DNA of 64,000 bases from Dendrolimus kikuchii (GCA_019925095.2 JAHHIN020000030.1:1950501-2014500); one strand, 5' to 3'. Positions 44,217 to 55,432 are shown, numbered from the stretch's first letter. The notes: generated from the letters alone by a model not told the origin. Numbers and translations: made by a program.

Positions 44217-44775
44217 ATACTCACATATGGTCTCGTAACTAAAAGTCAAAGGAAAGTGCATTATATAAACGAGCGTCTTCGTAAATGGCGATTGGAACGA
44301 TGTCGAAACCTTTTCAAGGGATACGATCCGAAAAATAACCTGTTTACTGATGAGAAGATCATCACGGTGGAAGAAAATTTAACCGGCAAAACAATACACC
44401 TTACGCCAGAAGTTAGAAGGACGTACAAAATCACATATTGGAAACAATGATTTAAGCATTAAGTGATACTTTATTCGCTGGATAGCAGTGGATTTTCCAA
44501 CAGGACTCTGTACCCTCCCATGAAGCTAATTCAATCCAACATTGGTTGTAAGCCAATTTGTCAGACTTTGTTCAGAGCATAGGTTGGCCTTCGTCGAGTT
44601 CTGACTTGAATTCTTTGGAGTATTCTTTATGAACTGCATTGGAGCTAATGGCACACAAAAAGTTCACCAGAACCTGAATTTATCTCAAGCGAGCCCAAAT
44701 CAATAAATGGAAACTGATTGAAAAGATTAGTACCACCATAGAAGAACGGCCTACATCTTTAAAGCTTAATTAATT
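44217..44775 (+). pseudogene. mariner-type transposase pseudogene
   Basis: 44256-44450 encodes RLRKWRLERCRNLFKGY followed by NNLFTDEKIITVEEN, the region around the first catalytic Asp of mariner transposases (LFTDEK / LFSDEK). Further downstream, in shifted frames, WPSSSSDLNSLEYSLW (about 44587-44635) corresponds to the WPxxSPDLNPLDYxxW motif, and KFTRT...INKWKLIEKI resembles the C-terminal end. Stops and frameshifts make it non-functional. No terminal inverted repeats were identified. Confidence 0.75.
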
Positions 44776-45878
44776 GAAAACAAGGATGGCTATTTTAAAT
44801 AACTTATTTTTATATATACATAAACCTAGATGTTATTAGTTATAATTAATGTAAACAATTTATGAATATTTAACATTCCTCCAAAAATATTTTAGCTTTA
44901 CTTTGTCTGAAGATTTGACTATCTTAAGATTAAGAGTTATAAGAATAAGATGGTTTCTACACTGAAAGAAAACTATTGTGAGTTATAAATTTGTATGTGC
45001 CATATATTTATATGAATTGATTAATAAAATATATCTTTTGACTTATTATTTTGCAAGATGAAATAATAAATAACTTTTAGCAGTTAAACTTGTTTATTTA
45101 CTTAAACACTTATTAATAATAAATTTAGGACATTATATAATCTTTTCAGAAATGTTCAGTTTTATCTTTTTCGTTTTTCTGCAGGCTAACATTTGGTTTT
45201 TTCTATACATAAAGTTTTCATGTAAACTGCAGTGGATAAGTCATAAAATTCTATGATCAAGCATAACCCTTGCTTATGCAGAAAAGTTGTTGCTAATTTT
45301 TTCTGAACCTGAAAGAAAAAAGATATAAAATGTCTATTTAATTACTTGCATAGTCATAAATTTTCATGTTAGTAACTATGTTACACATCAAAATCATATT
45401 ATTAAGAGATTTACAATCATTAAGGTATTTGTCACAAATCTTCATATTCCATGAAATCCTTCAAGCTACAGATGTTCTTAATTAGTCACTTTTAAGCCGG
45501 CAAGTGAATATATTTAAAACTACTGGAGAGTTTCATATTTTCCGGTAATTTGTTGTATAAGCTCAGATCCATAACATACATTAGCAATCAAACACACTAT
45601 CTAACCGCCAGGGCAGTGGTGCAATGTCTGTTCCTTTATTTGTATGTATCTATATGAGACACTTTACTTGTATTATAGGTTATTAAGAAAGTAATATAGG
45701 TTGCTGATTTATTGATTGTGCCAAATTATCAAATAAGTAATTAATATTATTTTAATCAGTTTCTAATGAATGAGTGAGACATGTAGCTATTTTTCTATAA
45801 ATAGGTGCACATTTTAGATGAATTTTGAATTCAACACAAAGTAAACTTACAACAATCATATATTAAATAATAATTAAC
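44776..45878. other. AT-rich spacer
   Basis: No gene or repeat recognised. Confidence 0.4.
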
Positions 45879-45929
45879 ATTACCTACTGGTAATATTTTC
45901 TTAAGTTTTCGCGACTTGTATACATAATA

Positions 45930-46165
45930 AAACTACGTTTTAACGGTTTTAAGCGCGGTAATTTTATTTGATTTTGGTTTTTCCGACGTTTCGGCCACTT
46001 TTCAGTGGCCGTGATCACAGAAGACAAAGATGTCAAGTGTCAACGAGTATTGTTAAAGTTTTATTTAGCCTACCGCCAACTTATTAATTTTAATTATTTA
46101 ATTTTATTTTTAATTTGTTTATGGTTATTATTTACTCTATGGGAGCCTAATCTAATTTACTACCG
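45930..46165. ncRNA. Penelope terminal region with hammerhead-like remnant (left)
   Basis: On the minus strand: GGCCACTGAAAAGTGGCC, a 7-bp stem with GAAA loop, directly followed by GAAACGTC. This matches the stem II-GAAAC part of hammerhead ribozymes known from Penelope-like elements. The expected CUGAUGA box is not intact; the sequence reads CTGTGATCAC. A catalytic role is therefore doubtful. The mirror copy is at 49329-49368, and related copies are at 27320 and 27840. Confidence 0.4.
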
Positions 46166-46286
46166 CTTCGCAACATGTTATGGCTTGAAGAGAAGAAGCG
46201 GCGCAAGAAACTCTTCAGCAAACATGCCTAGCTCTAATAATTTTATATAATATTAAAATGGGTGGAAGGAAAAATAAAAGTAATTA

Positions 46287-47780
46287 TCAGTCAAGTTGGT
46301 TTGTGTTCCGTTGTACGCAGAAAGAGCTCACAGTGTCTTGAGGTCTGGCAGCTGGTTTTTGCTGGGTTTGGGTCTTAATAGTTTTGATAATTGGATCCCA
46401 AACAGGTGGTACTTGCCAACCATCTTCTCTATTGAAATTTGGGTGTTTTTTGATTTCAATAGCCTCACGCATCATTCTAGGTATGAAACGATTCTCTTTC
46501 GCGAGGATTTGTGGGTTATCGAATCTGATGTAGTGGTTGGGTTTATCCAGCGTGTGTTCACTGATCGCAGACTTCGTAGACCTTGTGTGTTTCATGTCAG
46601 CAATGTGTTCTTTTACTCGTGTTTTTATGCTCCTCTTTGTTTGCCCAATGTATGACAATCCACACTCACAATCAAGCTTGTAAACCCCTGCATCCTGGAG
46701 TGGGATATTGCATTTCACAGGTCTCAGAAATTGGTTGATCTTTTTCTGCGGCTTGAAATATGTTTTGATTGAAGCTCGCCGGAGGATGTGACCAATTCTG
46801 TCTGTGACCCCCTTGATGTAGGGTAGGGTAGCAGGGCACCGCTCAACTGAAGGTGGTTTGGGGCCTTTGTGACGTTGGTGTGGAGTCTTCAGCTGATTGC
46901 GTTGTAGAACTCGCTTGACATGCTGAAGCTCTCCAGCTATGTGGTTCTCGTCACAAATTTTTTGTGCTCTCTGAAACAAAGATTTGCCCACGGTAGCTAA
47001 CTGACTAGGATGGTGGTGAGACGAACCATTAAGGTATTTATCTGTATGGGTAGGTTTCCTATACACCGTATGACCAAGAGTATTGTCAGGGTTCCTTAGG
47101 ATGAGCACATCCAGAAAAGCTAATTTATTATTTGCCTCTAGTTCCATAGTAAATTTAATATTACTGCTAATGGAATTGAGATGGTCTAGAAATGCAGAGA
47201 CTTTATCGTTTGGGAGGACGGCAAAAGTATCGTCTACGTACCTTTTATACATCTTCGGCTTAGCCGGAGCGGTATCCAGTGCCTTCTGCTCGAAGTCTTC
47301 CATAAAAATGTCAGCCACGACAGGAGACACCGGTGAGCCCATGGCTACACCGTTGATTTGGTCGTAAAAGCCGTAGTCCAACGCGAAATAGCCTGATGTG
47401 AGGCAATGTTTTAGTAGATCTGCATATTCCTCAGGCATGTTATTATCTATTAGCTTCCTTTTGACAATCTCAATGCAGTCTTCCACTGGTAAACTGGTAA
47501 ATAAGGACTGGACATCAAAACTGACTAGTACTTCATCCTCAGCCAATGTCAAATTTTCAATTGCGCTGATGAAGTTGAAGGAATCCTTGACATGGTAGGG
47601 TGTGTTGCCGCGGAGATTGTTGAGTGTCTTCGCGAGATGTTGTGCCAGTCTGTATGTTGGTGAGTCAAGCTGGCTAACTATAGGGCGCAAGGGGATGTTG
47701 TTTTTGTGAAGTTTAGGTAACCCATACAGTTTAGGCGCTTTGGCGCAAGATGGTGTGAGTGCGGATACGCGGCAACACAC
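46287..47780 (-). CDS. Penelope-like reverse transcriptase with GIY-YIG endonuclease, N-terminally truncated
   Basis: 497 residues open on the minus strand. The GTG at 47780 lies at the fusion point, so it is not a natural start. The RT domain begins with KAPKLYGLPKLHK, has motif A FDVQSLFTSLP (Asp89), NGVAMGSPVSPVVAD and the catalytic YVDD at 181-184. A linker is followed by a GIY-YIG nuclease: GVYKLDCECGLSYIGQTKR at about 365-383, with R388 and E391-H392. A single-ORF RT plus GIY-YIG protein is diagnostic for endonuclease-bearing Penelope-like elements. About 200-300 N-terminal residues are missing compared with complete members. No internal stop is present. Confidence 0.93.
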   Translation of the reverse strand: MCCRVSALTPSCAKAPKLYGLPKLHKNNIPLRPIVSQLDSPTYRLAQHLAKTLNNLRGNTPYHVKDSFNFISAIENLTLAEDEVLVSFDVQSLFTSLPVEDCIEIVKRKLIDNNMPEEYADLLKHCLTSGYFALDYGFYDQINGVAMGSPVSPVVADIFMEDFEQKALDTAPAKPKMYKRYVDDTFAVLPNDKVSAFLDHLNSISSNIKFTMELEANNKLAFLDVLILRNPDNTLGHTVYRKPTHTDKYLNGSSHHHPSQLATVGKSLFQRAQKICDENHIAGELQHVKRVLQRNQLKTPHQRHKGPKPPSVERCPATLPYIKGVTDRIGHILRRASIKTYFKPQKKINQFLRPVKCNIPLQDAGVYKLDCECGLSYIGQTKRSIKTRVKEHIADMKHTRSTKSAISEHTLDKPNHYIRFDNPQILAKENRFIPRMMREAIEIKKHPNFNREDGWQVPPVWDPIIKTIKTQTQQKPAARPQDTVSSFCVQRNTNQLD

Positions 47781-49064
47781 CCTACCATGTCAAGGATTCC
47801 TTCGACTTCATCAGCGCAATTGAAAATTTGACATTGGCTGAGGATGAAGTACTAGTCAGTTTTGATGTCCAGTCCTTATTTACCAGTTTACCAGTGAAAG
47901 ACTGCATTGAGATTGCCTGAGGAATATGCAGATCTACTAAAACATTGCCTCACATCAGGCTATTTCATGTTGGACTACGGCTTCTACGACCAAATCAACG
48001 GTGTAGCCATGGGCTCACCGGTGTCTCCTGTCGTGGCTGACATTTTTATGGAAGACTTCGAGCAGAAGGCACTGGATACCGCTCCGGCTAAGCCGAAGAT
48101 GTATAAAAGGTACGTAGACGATACTTTTGCCGTCCTCCCAAACGATAAAGTCTCTGCATTTCTAGATCATCTCAATTCCATTAGCAGTAATATTAAATTT
48201 ACTATGAAACTAGAGGCAAATAATAAATTAGCTTTTCTGGATGTGCTCATCCTAAGGAACCCTGACAATACTCTTGGTCATACGGTGTATAGGAAACCTA
48301 CCCATACAGATAAATACCTTAATGGTTCGTCTCACCACCATCCTAGTCAGTTAGCTACCGTGGGCAAATCTTTGTTTCAGAGAGCACAAAAAATTTGTGA
48401 CGAGAACCACATAGCTGGAGAGCTTCAGCATGTCAAGCGAGTTCTACAACGCAATCAGCTGAAGACTCCACACCAACGTCACAAAGGCCCCAAACCACCT
48501 TCAGTTGAGCGGTGCCCTGCTACCCTACCCTACATCAAGGGGGTCACAGACAGAATTGGTCACACCCTCCGGCGAGCTTCAATCAAAACATATTTCAAGC
48601 CGTAGAAAAAGATCAACCAATTTCTGAGACCTGTGAAATGCAATATCCCACTCCAGGATGCAGGAGTTTACAAGCTTGATTGTGAGTGTGGATTGTCATA
48701 CATTGGGCAAACAAAGAGGAGCATAAAAACACGAGTAAAAGAACACATTGCTGACATGAAACACACAAGGTCTACGAAGTCTGCGATCAGTGAACACACG
48801 CTGGATAAACCCAACCACTACATCAGATTCGATAACCCACAAATCCTCGCGAAAGAGAATCGTTTCATACCTAGAATGATGCGTGAGGCTATTGAAATCA
48901 AAAAACACCCAAATTTCAATAGAGAAGATGGTTGGCAAGTACCACCTGTTTGGGATCCAATTATCAAAACTATTAAGACCCAAACCCAGCAAAAACCAGC
49001 TGCCAGACCTCAAGACACTGTGAGCTCTTTCTGCGTACAACGGAACACAAACCAACTTGACTGA
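47767..49064 (+). pseudogene. Penelope-like RT/GIY-YIG, second copy, deletion and nonsense
   Basis: The same protein as at 46287-47780, starting at NTPYHVKDSF. A 29-bp deletion between GAGATTG and CCTGAGG (about 47914-47915), relative to the left arm, shifts the frame after CIEI. The RT core (YVDD, near 48106) is then intact to a TAG at 48603-48605 where the left arm has CAG. After this the GIY-YIG part (VKCNIPLQ... to 49064) is in the same frame. Outside these two lesions the arms are almost identical. Confidence 0.93.
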
Positions 49065-49438
49065 TAATTACTTTTATTTTTCCTTCCACCCATTTTAATA
49101 TTATATAAAATTATTAGAGCTAGGCATGTTTGCTGAAGAGTTTCTTGCGCCGCTTCTTCTCTTCAAGCCATAACATGTTGCGAAGCGGTAGTAAATTAGA
49201 TTAGGCTCCCATAGAGTAAATAATAACCATAAACAAATTAAAAATAAAATTAAATAATTAAAATTAATAAGTTGGCGGTAGGCTAAATAAAACTTTAACA
49301 ATACTCGTTGACACTTGACATCTTTGTCTTCCGTGATCACGGCCACTGAAAAGTGGCCGAAACGTCGGAAAAACCAAAATCAAATAAAATTACCGCGCTT
49401 AAAACCGTTAAAACGTAGTTTTATTATTACCTACTGGT

Positions 49439-49836
49439 TTCTTATATGGATGAAATTTACAGACAGGAATAGTAATATAATACACAGGTTCTAAAAAGAA
49501 AGAAGGAAGGAAGATCTATGGACGAACATGATGAATTTAGAAACCTTCACAAAACTACTTACATCAGGATTTTAGCTCCTCTTATTTCTCCAATATGTAC
49601 TATAGCTATGTACTCTAATAACATTACATGTTAGGTAGGTTTAGCGTATCAGCCTTTAAAAAATTAACACTCCTATTTGAAGATGCGGCCATGTTTAGAA
49701 AGAGAAAATATTTAATACATTTTTATTAATAAAACAGTTCACTTTTTTGTCGGATGATTCTAGAAGATTTTTCGAAGGACGAAATGAATTTTAATGAATA
49801 ATATTAGAATTTAGAAATGCTGCATTAACCGCCGAT
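49439..49836. other. Spacer
   Basis: Between the Penelope TSD and segment B; nothing recognised. Confidence 0.4.
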
Positions 49837-50356
49837 CACTGAAGTAGGAAACCTATGGAAGTGAAACGTCAATAAAAAATGCGTGCCACTGTGACGTCAC
49901 CTGGCCACTAAACATGGCGGTTTTAGTGCTGCCCAGAAGATTTTAATGTTATTAGGTTTTATCGATAAACGTCCTTGGCTCATTTTATTTTCAATATTAT
50001 TGAGTATTAATTATTTGTAGAATTTATACTTTAATAGGAAGTAAGTATATTGTTATGTGCAAAGATACTTTGATTTAGATGTGTGAAATCTAAGACAAGT
50101 TCGTGTTTCAAATTTATCAAGTAAACGATATGACGATTTTTAAAAGTTGCTACACTGATTTGATAAAGTTGTCGTTTGACAACTCAGTGACCACAAAACA
50201 AACATATGACGTAGTACAGTGCCATCTGCCCATCTCTAGCATGCTAAATTTTATCGTCGTTTCGTATGTTGCCGTCTCGCTCGCACTTGCGTATATGCCG
50301 GAAAGGGATGGAAGCTTTATGTCGGCGATAAAACGTTAGCATGCTAGCTAGCTATG

Positions 50357-50432
50357 CTGTTTTGGATATCAAAATAAGAGTACGTGTTTTTCCTAAGAAA
50401 AACACGTACTCTTATTTTGATATCCAAAACAG
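50357..50432. repeat. Perfect 36-bp-arm hairpin with CTAA loop, copy B
   Basis: Identical to 35328-35403, including arms and loop. Confidence 0.98.
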
Positions 50433-50438
50433 ATTAAT

Positions 50439-50494
50439 TAGATTGTAATAGAGAGGTAAGTAGTCTAAACTACTTACCTCTCTATTACAATCTA
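50439..50494. repeat. Perfect 26-bp-arm hairpin with CTAA loop, copy B
   Basis: Identical to 35410-35465. Confidence 0.98.
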
Positions 50495-50923
50495 TTTTAA
50501 TTGTGTTGCTGACTCTAAAGTCCGTAACACATTACCGCAACAAACCTCAAGATAGGTGAGCTGCACCATAAGTGAGAGTGATTCAAATTTTAAACTTATC
50601 AAGGGACCGCGTGATAAAAAAAAACAAAACACCTTCAGAACATTTATTTAATTAAAAACGTCATTCCTTATGACATCCGCTCTAAAATCACTTAATTATT
50701 AAAAAATTAACGAATTTACAATAGTTTTTATTAAAGTAAAACTAATAAAGGCATAAGTTTATAATATGAGTTTTATTTGTACCTTAGATGTTTTACATGG
50801 AATACAAAATTCAAAGAAGTGACACCATCAGTTTTGGTTTATTCCTCTAAAGATGTCAAAGCATATTACTTTTATCTAAGTAGGTTCAATAGCTTCACTA
50901 TAAAGAGTCTGTATATACAAAAT

Positions 50924-51772
50924 CTAACATCTCTTGAAGCTAAAGAACAGCAGAGTCCTTAAATGTGCAGCATATACCAAGGTAGAGGTGTCAGGACCGG
51001 CCAAAACAGGAATTGTTTCCAACTGGTTTTCTTTTAATATGCCAGTTTTATGTTGGCTGGCATGTCGCTGCAAAATATTGAAATATTAGTTTAGAATAAT
51101 TGTGTCCACAGTATTTTTTTCATAAAATTTGCTTAAATTATGACATTATCATTCAAATTGGCCAAATACATTTCTTGGATGGAATCACAGCCACAAAACC
51201 CATAAGTTTTTCTAAAATAGTTATATAGAATCAGAATGACATAGACTACAACTAGTAACTAGCATATCAGTAATAAGGTAGCAGCAACAAGTATATCAAA
51301 GGCTAAAAGTGAAAGTACAAATTTCAATTATACGAGCAGTCTCCATGAGGGTGAGAGGCACGAGAAGACATATTAAGGCCTTCGACTGTGAAGACGGAGC
51401 AGGAATTATATAATAAGCCGACAGTCCAACGACTATCCCGCTGATCATCGTCCCACCATACAAAACTTGTATGTTAATTTTGATCCTTTTATAGCACGTT
51501 TTGTTATAAAATAATATGTATGTATAAAATATGTATATAATTAAAAAAAAGTATATCAATACTAACTATAAAAGTATATACAGTATTAACTTACTCTTAC
51601 AAATTTGAAGGGCACGGCATCATCTCGTAGTCGAGTCACATCCAGAGTTTTGTTGAAACATTTATCATCAAAGTGTAGCGAGCAAATATAAATATATTTT
51701 GCATTTGGCTTTATATTTTCCATTCCAATGGCTTCCAGCCACTTTTTCTTTATACGCTCATTTCTTGGGATC
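50924..51772 (-). pseudogene. THAP-domain gene, 5'-truncated duplicate (locus B)
   Basis: Exon 2 (51772-51601) and exon 3 (51067-50924) match locus A with the same splice sites. Exon 3 is 3 bp shorter, an in-frame loss of one Arg near the C-terminus, and has a few amino-acid changes (for example Gly to Glu, Asn to Tyr). Exon 1, with the first two zinc ligands, is gone because the foldback element at 52000 replaces the sequence. A functional THAP domain cannot be made unless another upstream exon supplies CxxxxC. The intact frames suggest recent duplication. Confidence 0.75.
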
Positions 51773-51999
51773 CTATAAAATATGTTTTAATTATTATTTT
51801 TGTATGTTTTAAGCGGGGTAGCATGATAAAATAAGAAATTTTATATAAGCAATCATATTATATCGATATCAAAGTCGATAAATAATGTACAACCCCAGCT
51901 AATAAATTAACATTATTTAAGCGTAAAAATATAGTTAAATAAGTTAAATCCATTCATGACCTATAACTGCACATAAGAACCATGCTAATTATAATGAAA

Positions 52000-52964
52000 G
52001 GTAAATTTGCATAAAGGCGGAACCCGAAAATTATGCGTTTTTTTTATATACAAGATTATAATTATGGTTTGCTATGGTACAATAACGAAATTAAAATTGT
52101 CGGAAAGCCTTCATTTAGGCACATAATTAATAAACAATACAATTACCTTAGAATATACACAGACTGCCTACTATGCTAATATTATTATTGTAAAGTAATA
52201 GGGCACGTTGCTAAACACTTATGATTTTGAGCACAAACACATAAGTTAACTTAAAAACAATCAATATCTTACTTTATTAAATTTTAAAGCACATTTTATT
52301 AGGTTAAAAACTACAAAACACTTCCCAGATAAAACCGCCATGCTACATAAAGTAAACCACACTGCTAAAGACAAATCTTTTTGTTGTAATTTAGTTCATC
52401 AGAGTGGCAGGCAAAGGAAATAAATCCATACAGCGTTGTCTGATGTATTCTTAATAAAAAATAGGCTGTTTGGATTTATTTCCTTTGCTTGCCACTCTTT
52501 AGGTTGGGTTAGCTTCACACTAGAGCTCAAATATGCAATGCCAATGTTAGCAACACAAAAAATAGGTTGTGAGGAGCGGTTGAAGGTTGCGACCAATGAG
52601 AAGGTCAGTGGGTTAGGTTAGGTTAGCTTCAGACCAAAGCCGCAGGCAGAATCGACTTTAACCATAATTTATGGTAAGCAGTTGGTTCTGCCACTTTGCT
52701 ACTTGTTAGGCAAAAACACTAAATCCATACAGCATGAATATCAATATTTTTCAATCAATCTGAAGATCATTGAATGACATGAAAGTATGGAATTTTAGAT
52801 TTTTCACATTATTGTAACTAAGATAATTAATATATTTTTCTAGTTTGTATATATAAATACTGACTACATGCAATACCAATGTAAGCAGAACAAAGTATAG
52901 GTGTAAGGTCGAAGGTGTAACCAGTGACAAGGGCCGTGGGTTAGGTTAGGTTATCTTTAGACCA
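52000..52964 (+). mobile_element. Giant foldback element, left arm
   Basis: Begins GGTAAATTTGCATAAAGGCGGAACC. The first ~150 bp match, inverted, the end of the right arm (GGTTCCGCCTTTATGCAATTTTACC, 59789-59814). The inner part (52735-52964) matches, inverted, 59140-59400, with (TTAGG)2TTA at 52941-52953. The left arm also holds an internal related block at 52490-52700, so it is longer than the right arm. No transposase seen. Confidence 0.85.
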
Positions 52965-53235
52965 GACGGCTCACAACATTTGGAAAAGATTTTGTTTTTT
53001 TCGAAAGTACTCTTGGATGGTGTTTTGGATGTTTATCGTTGACGACTCGGCTAGTTTATCGGATTTCTGATATTCTTGCCTACTTGTTGACCCGGATTTG
53101 TCTGTTTTGGATTGATTTCTTCATAGATTGTTTACTTGGCTTTTTCCCACTGGATATCGATTTTGCTTGTGTTTCTGGATTTGTTGATCGTTTCGGACCT
53201 CCCCGCTCCACCCCCATGGGGGGGATCCCCCCTTG
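52965..53235 (+). promoter_or_regulatory. 5' UTR with internal-promoter potential and a coupled uORF
   Basis: T-rich leader expected to hold the internal promoter of the LINE. Its last part contains CCCCCATGGGGGGGATCCCCCC, a GC-rich self-complementary stretch. A six-codon uORF (ATG 53216, Met-Gly-Gly-Ile-Pro-Pro, TGA 53234-53236) ends with its stop sharing one base with the ORF1 ATG (TGATG). Confidence 0.6.
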
Positions 53236-55431
53236 ATGGCTGACTCGGCGCAGAGTCGCGCCTCGGGAGTGTGCGAGATCCGGAAACGGACAAACGCACT
53301 CTCCCGCGGGGAGAATGCAGGTTCTGACTCCGACGAGTCAGGTAGAAAGGTGGTGACCCAGGAGGACACCCAGAGGCCAGGGACCCGGCGCGCCAAGGTG
53401 CTCCTGGGGGCCCGCCACCGAGGGTACAGCGCGGGGACGACGCTGTCCCGCGCCGGAACCGCGGAAGTCGAGGCTGAGGCAGAGGCCTTCGTCAGCGACC
53501 TCCGCCAGAACTTATCGAAGAAGACGAAGGCCTCTGCGCCTGTAGAAGGGGCAGACGTACCCCCCGAGATGGACCCGAGGGTCACGGACGTCGACCTACT
53601 GGATGCGGAGGAACTCCGCACCATGGCCGGCGTCCACGTGGCAGCGATATACAACGTTGCCCAGACCTCGCGGAACCTCAAGGGGGGTTACGTGAAGAAA
53701 CTCAAAGAGGCGGCGGCGGCCCTCATGGAGGTGACCGAGAGTCTCTCCAGGAGGACCGTCGACGCCGAAACCAGGAAGTTGAGCTTGGACAACTTAAAGC
53801 TCAAGCGCGAGGTGGACTCCCTACGGGCCGAGATTCGGTCGTACCGTAGGGAGTTCGAAGAAATGAAGACCGCGGCCAAGGAGTCCGCGGCAAAGGAAAA
53901 GGCCACAGCCAAGGAGGCCAGGGCCAAGGATCAAGCCGCGACCAAGGAGGCCGCGGCCAGGGAAGCTGCGGCCAAGGAGGTCGCGGCTAGCGCTGAAGGG
54001 CCCCCGCCCCAGAAAAAGGGGGGGAGTTCCACCACCGAATCTCCCCCATTCGACGTGGAGGAGCTGAAACGCTCCATAATCCTGTCGATGGGGGAGTTCA
54101 TCAACGCCCGCTTCGCGGGCCTTGAGGACCGCCTACTCCCCCCCCCGGTCATCCGTCCGCCGCTCGCCGCGGATAAAAGAGGTAAGGCGGCACCCGGGAC
54201 CTCGGGTGCCACGCCGCCCACGGCTGCTCCTCCCAGGGTCTCCGACGATCTGACGGAGCCCCTGGCGATGGAGTGTGAGCCAATCCCGACGGTAGCGACT
54301 TCCGTCCCCCCGTCGTATGCCAAAGTGGTGGGCCCTCCGCGCCCATCGTCGAAACCGGGCCCCTCCGGCGTTCAGAGGGCCCCCAGAAGACAGGGGGTGG
54401 CTCCGGCCCCCCCAATGTGGTCGATCCCCCCCATTGCCCCCTACCCCATCCAGGAGGACCAGGGCGAGTGGACAGTGGTGGGAGGTGGTAGGAGGGGCAG
54501 AGGGAGAGGGAGGGCCGCTAGAGGAGCAGGGGGATACCCTGCCCTAACCCCCGCACCTCAATACTCCGCCCCCCAGCAGAGATATGTGCCGGCGAGGAGA
54601 CCTCCTCAGAGGAAGCCGGCCCCGCTAGTGGAGGCCAAGGCAGCAGCAGTAATGGTGACGCTGCTGCCTGAGGCCGCCAGGAACGGGATAACGTACCGCC
54701 AGGTATTTGAGCAGGCCGCGAAGGTGGTGGACCTGCAAGCGATGGGCCTCAAGGAGGGCCTTAAGATCAATCGGACGGCCAACGATGCCCGGCTCTTGGA
54801 GCTGCCACCAGGGCCGGAGGGCATCGAGAAGGCCGACCGGTTGGCTTTGGCCCTCAGCGCAGTAATGACAGGCGTGGCCGAGGTCGCCAGGCCTGTGAAG
54901 AAAGGAGACATCCGTGTCACAGGGCTTGACGACTCGGTCACGCCTTGGTTGTTAGAGGAGGCCATCGCTCGCGCAGGGAACTGCCCTCGCGAGCACGTCA
55001 AATCTGGCGGTATCGGTGTGGGACCGGGGGGGATGGGCGCTGCCTACGTCCAATGCCCCATCCCGGTCGCGAAAATGCTAACTGAGCTGAAGCACATTTG
55101 CGTGGGCTTCAGCTCAGCGGAGGTCTCGGCCCGTGAGAGGCGACCCATACGCTGTATGCGGTGCCTCTACACGGGCCACATCACAGCAATGTGCCCAGAT
55201 GGGCGAGTAGACAGGTCGGCCCTGTGTTTCCGCTGCGGCAAAAGCGGACACAGGGTCGCCCAATGCGCGGAGCCAAATGCTCACTGCGTGGTTTGCGCCG
55301 AGTCGGGTCTCGACGCAAACCACGTCTCATTGTCGAGGGGCTGCCTCCCTCCACATGTGAGAGGCAAGTTTGTCCCCCCGGCGAACGTCGGGATAGGAAG
55401 AAACCAGCAGGAGTCTAGTATGTCCCATTAA
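53236..55431 (+). CDS. R1-clade LINE ORF1 (gag-like), intact
   Basis: 731 residues from ATG 53236; the TTG just before it is not needed. Order of parts: an acidic/basic N-terminus; a long Lys/Ala/Glu-rich predicted coiled coil at about residues 150-255 (repeated AAKEAAA units); a proline-rich linker; a conserved central domain (about 470-620) with LELPPGPEG and VARPVKKGDIRVTGLDDS; then CCHC knuckles CMRCLYTGHITAMC (640-653) and CFRCGKSGHRVAQC (664-677) and a third, longer Cys/His motif. It binds and packages element RNA. It ends TAA at 55429-55431, one base before the ORF2 ATG (TAATATG). Confidence 0.95.
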   Translation: MADSAQSRASGVCEIRKRTNALSRGENAGSDSDESGRKVVTQEDTQRPGTRRAKVLLGARHRGYSAGTTLSRAGTAEVEAEAEAFVSDLRQNLSKKTKASAPVEGADVPPEMDPRVTDVDLLDAEELRTMAGVHVAAIYNVAQTSRNLKGGYVKKLKEAAAALMEVTESLSRRTVDAETRKLSLDNLKLKREVDSLRAEIRSYRREFEEMKTAAKESAAKEKATAKEARAKDQAATKEAAAREAAAKEVAASAEGPPPQKKGGSSTTESPPFDVEELKRSIILSMGEFINARFAGLEDRLLPPPVIRPPLAADKRGKAAPGTSGATPPTAAPPRVSDDLTEPLAMECEPIPTVATSVPPSYAKVVGPPRPSSKPGPSGVQRAPRRQGVAPAPPMWSIPPIAPYPIQEDQGEWTVVGGGRRGRGRGRAARGAGGYPALTPAPQYSAPQQRYVPARRPPQRKPAPLVEAKAAAVMVTLLPEAARNGITYRQVFEQAAKVVDLQAMGLKEGLKINRTANDARLLELPPGPEGIEKADRLALALSAVMTGVAEVARPVKKGDIRVTGLDDSVTPWLLEEAIARAGNCPREHVKSGGIGVGPGGMGAAYVQCPIPVAKMLTELKHICVGFSSAEVSARERRPIRCMRCLYTGHITAMCPDGRVDRSALCFRCGKSGHRVAQCAEPNAHCVVCAESGLDANHVSLSRGCLPPHVRGKFVPPANVGIGRNQQESSMSH

Positions 55432-55432
55432 T

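Larger units (their letters stand above)
45892..49425. mobile_element. Head-to-head pair of Penelope-like elements inserted as one unit
   Basis: A single 13-bp TSD ATTACCTACTGGT flanks the whole structure (45879-45891 and 49426-49438). The left arm (to about 47766) reads on the minus strand and the right arm (from about 47767) on the plus strand. Both arms share the same terminal sequence, so the unit is a large inverted repeat. Each copy is truncated at its 5' side, and the two truncation points are fused. Confidence 0.93.
49837..51999 (+). repeat. Duplicated ~2.2-kb segment, copy B
   Basis: Direct repeat of 34808-36975. It ends exactly where the giant foldback element begins (52000), so the part corresponding to THAP exon 1 and its promoter is absent. 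Confidence 0.95.

Noticed and set aside
51296..51559. 87-aa minus-strand ORF with hydrophobic stretches
   Set aside because: It lies in the THAP intron between exons 2 and 3. The corresponding copy A sequence is interrupted and there is no family match.
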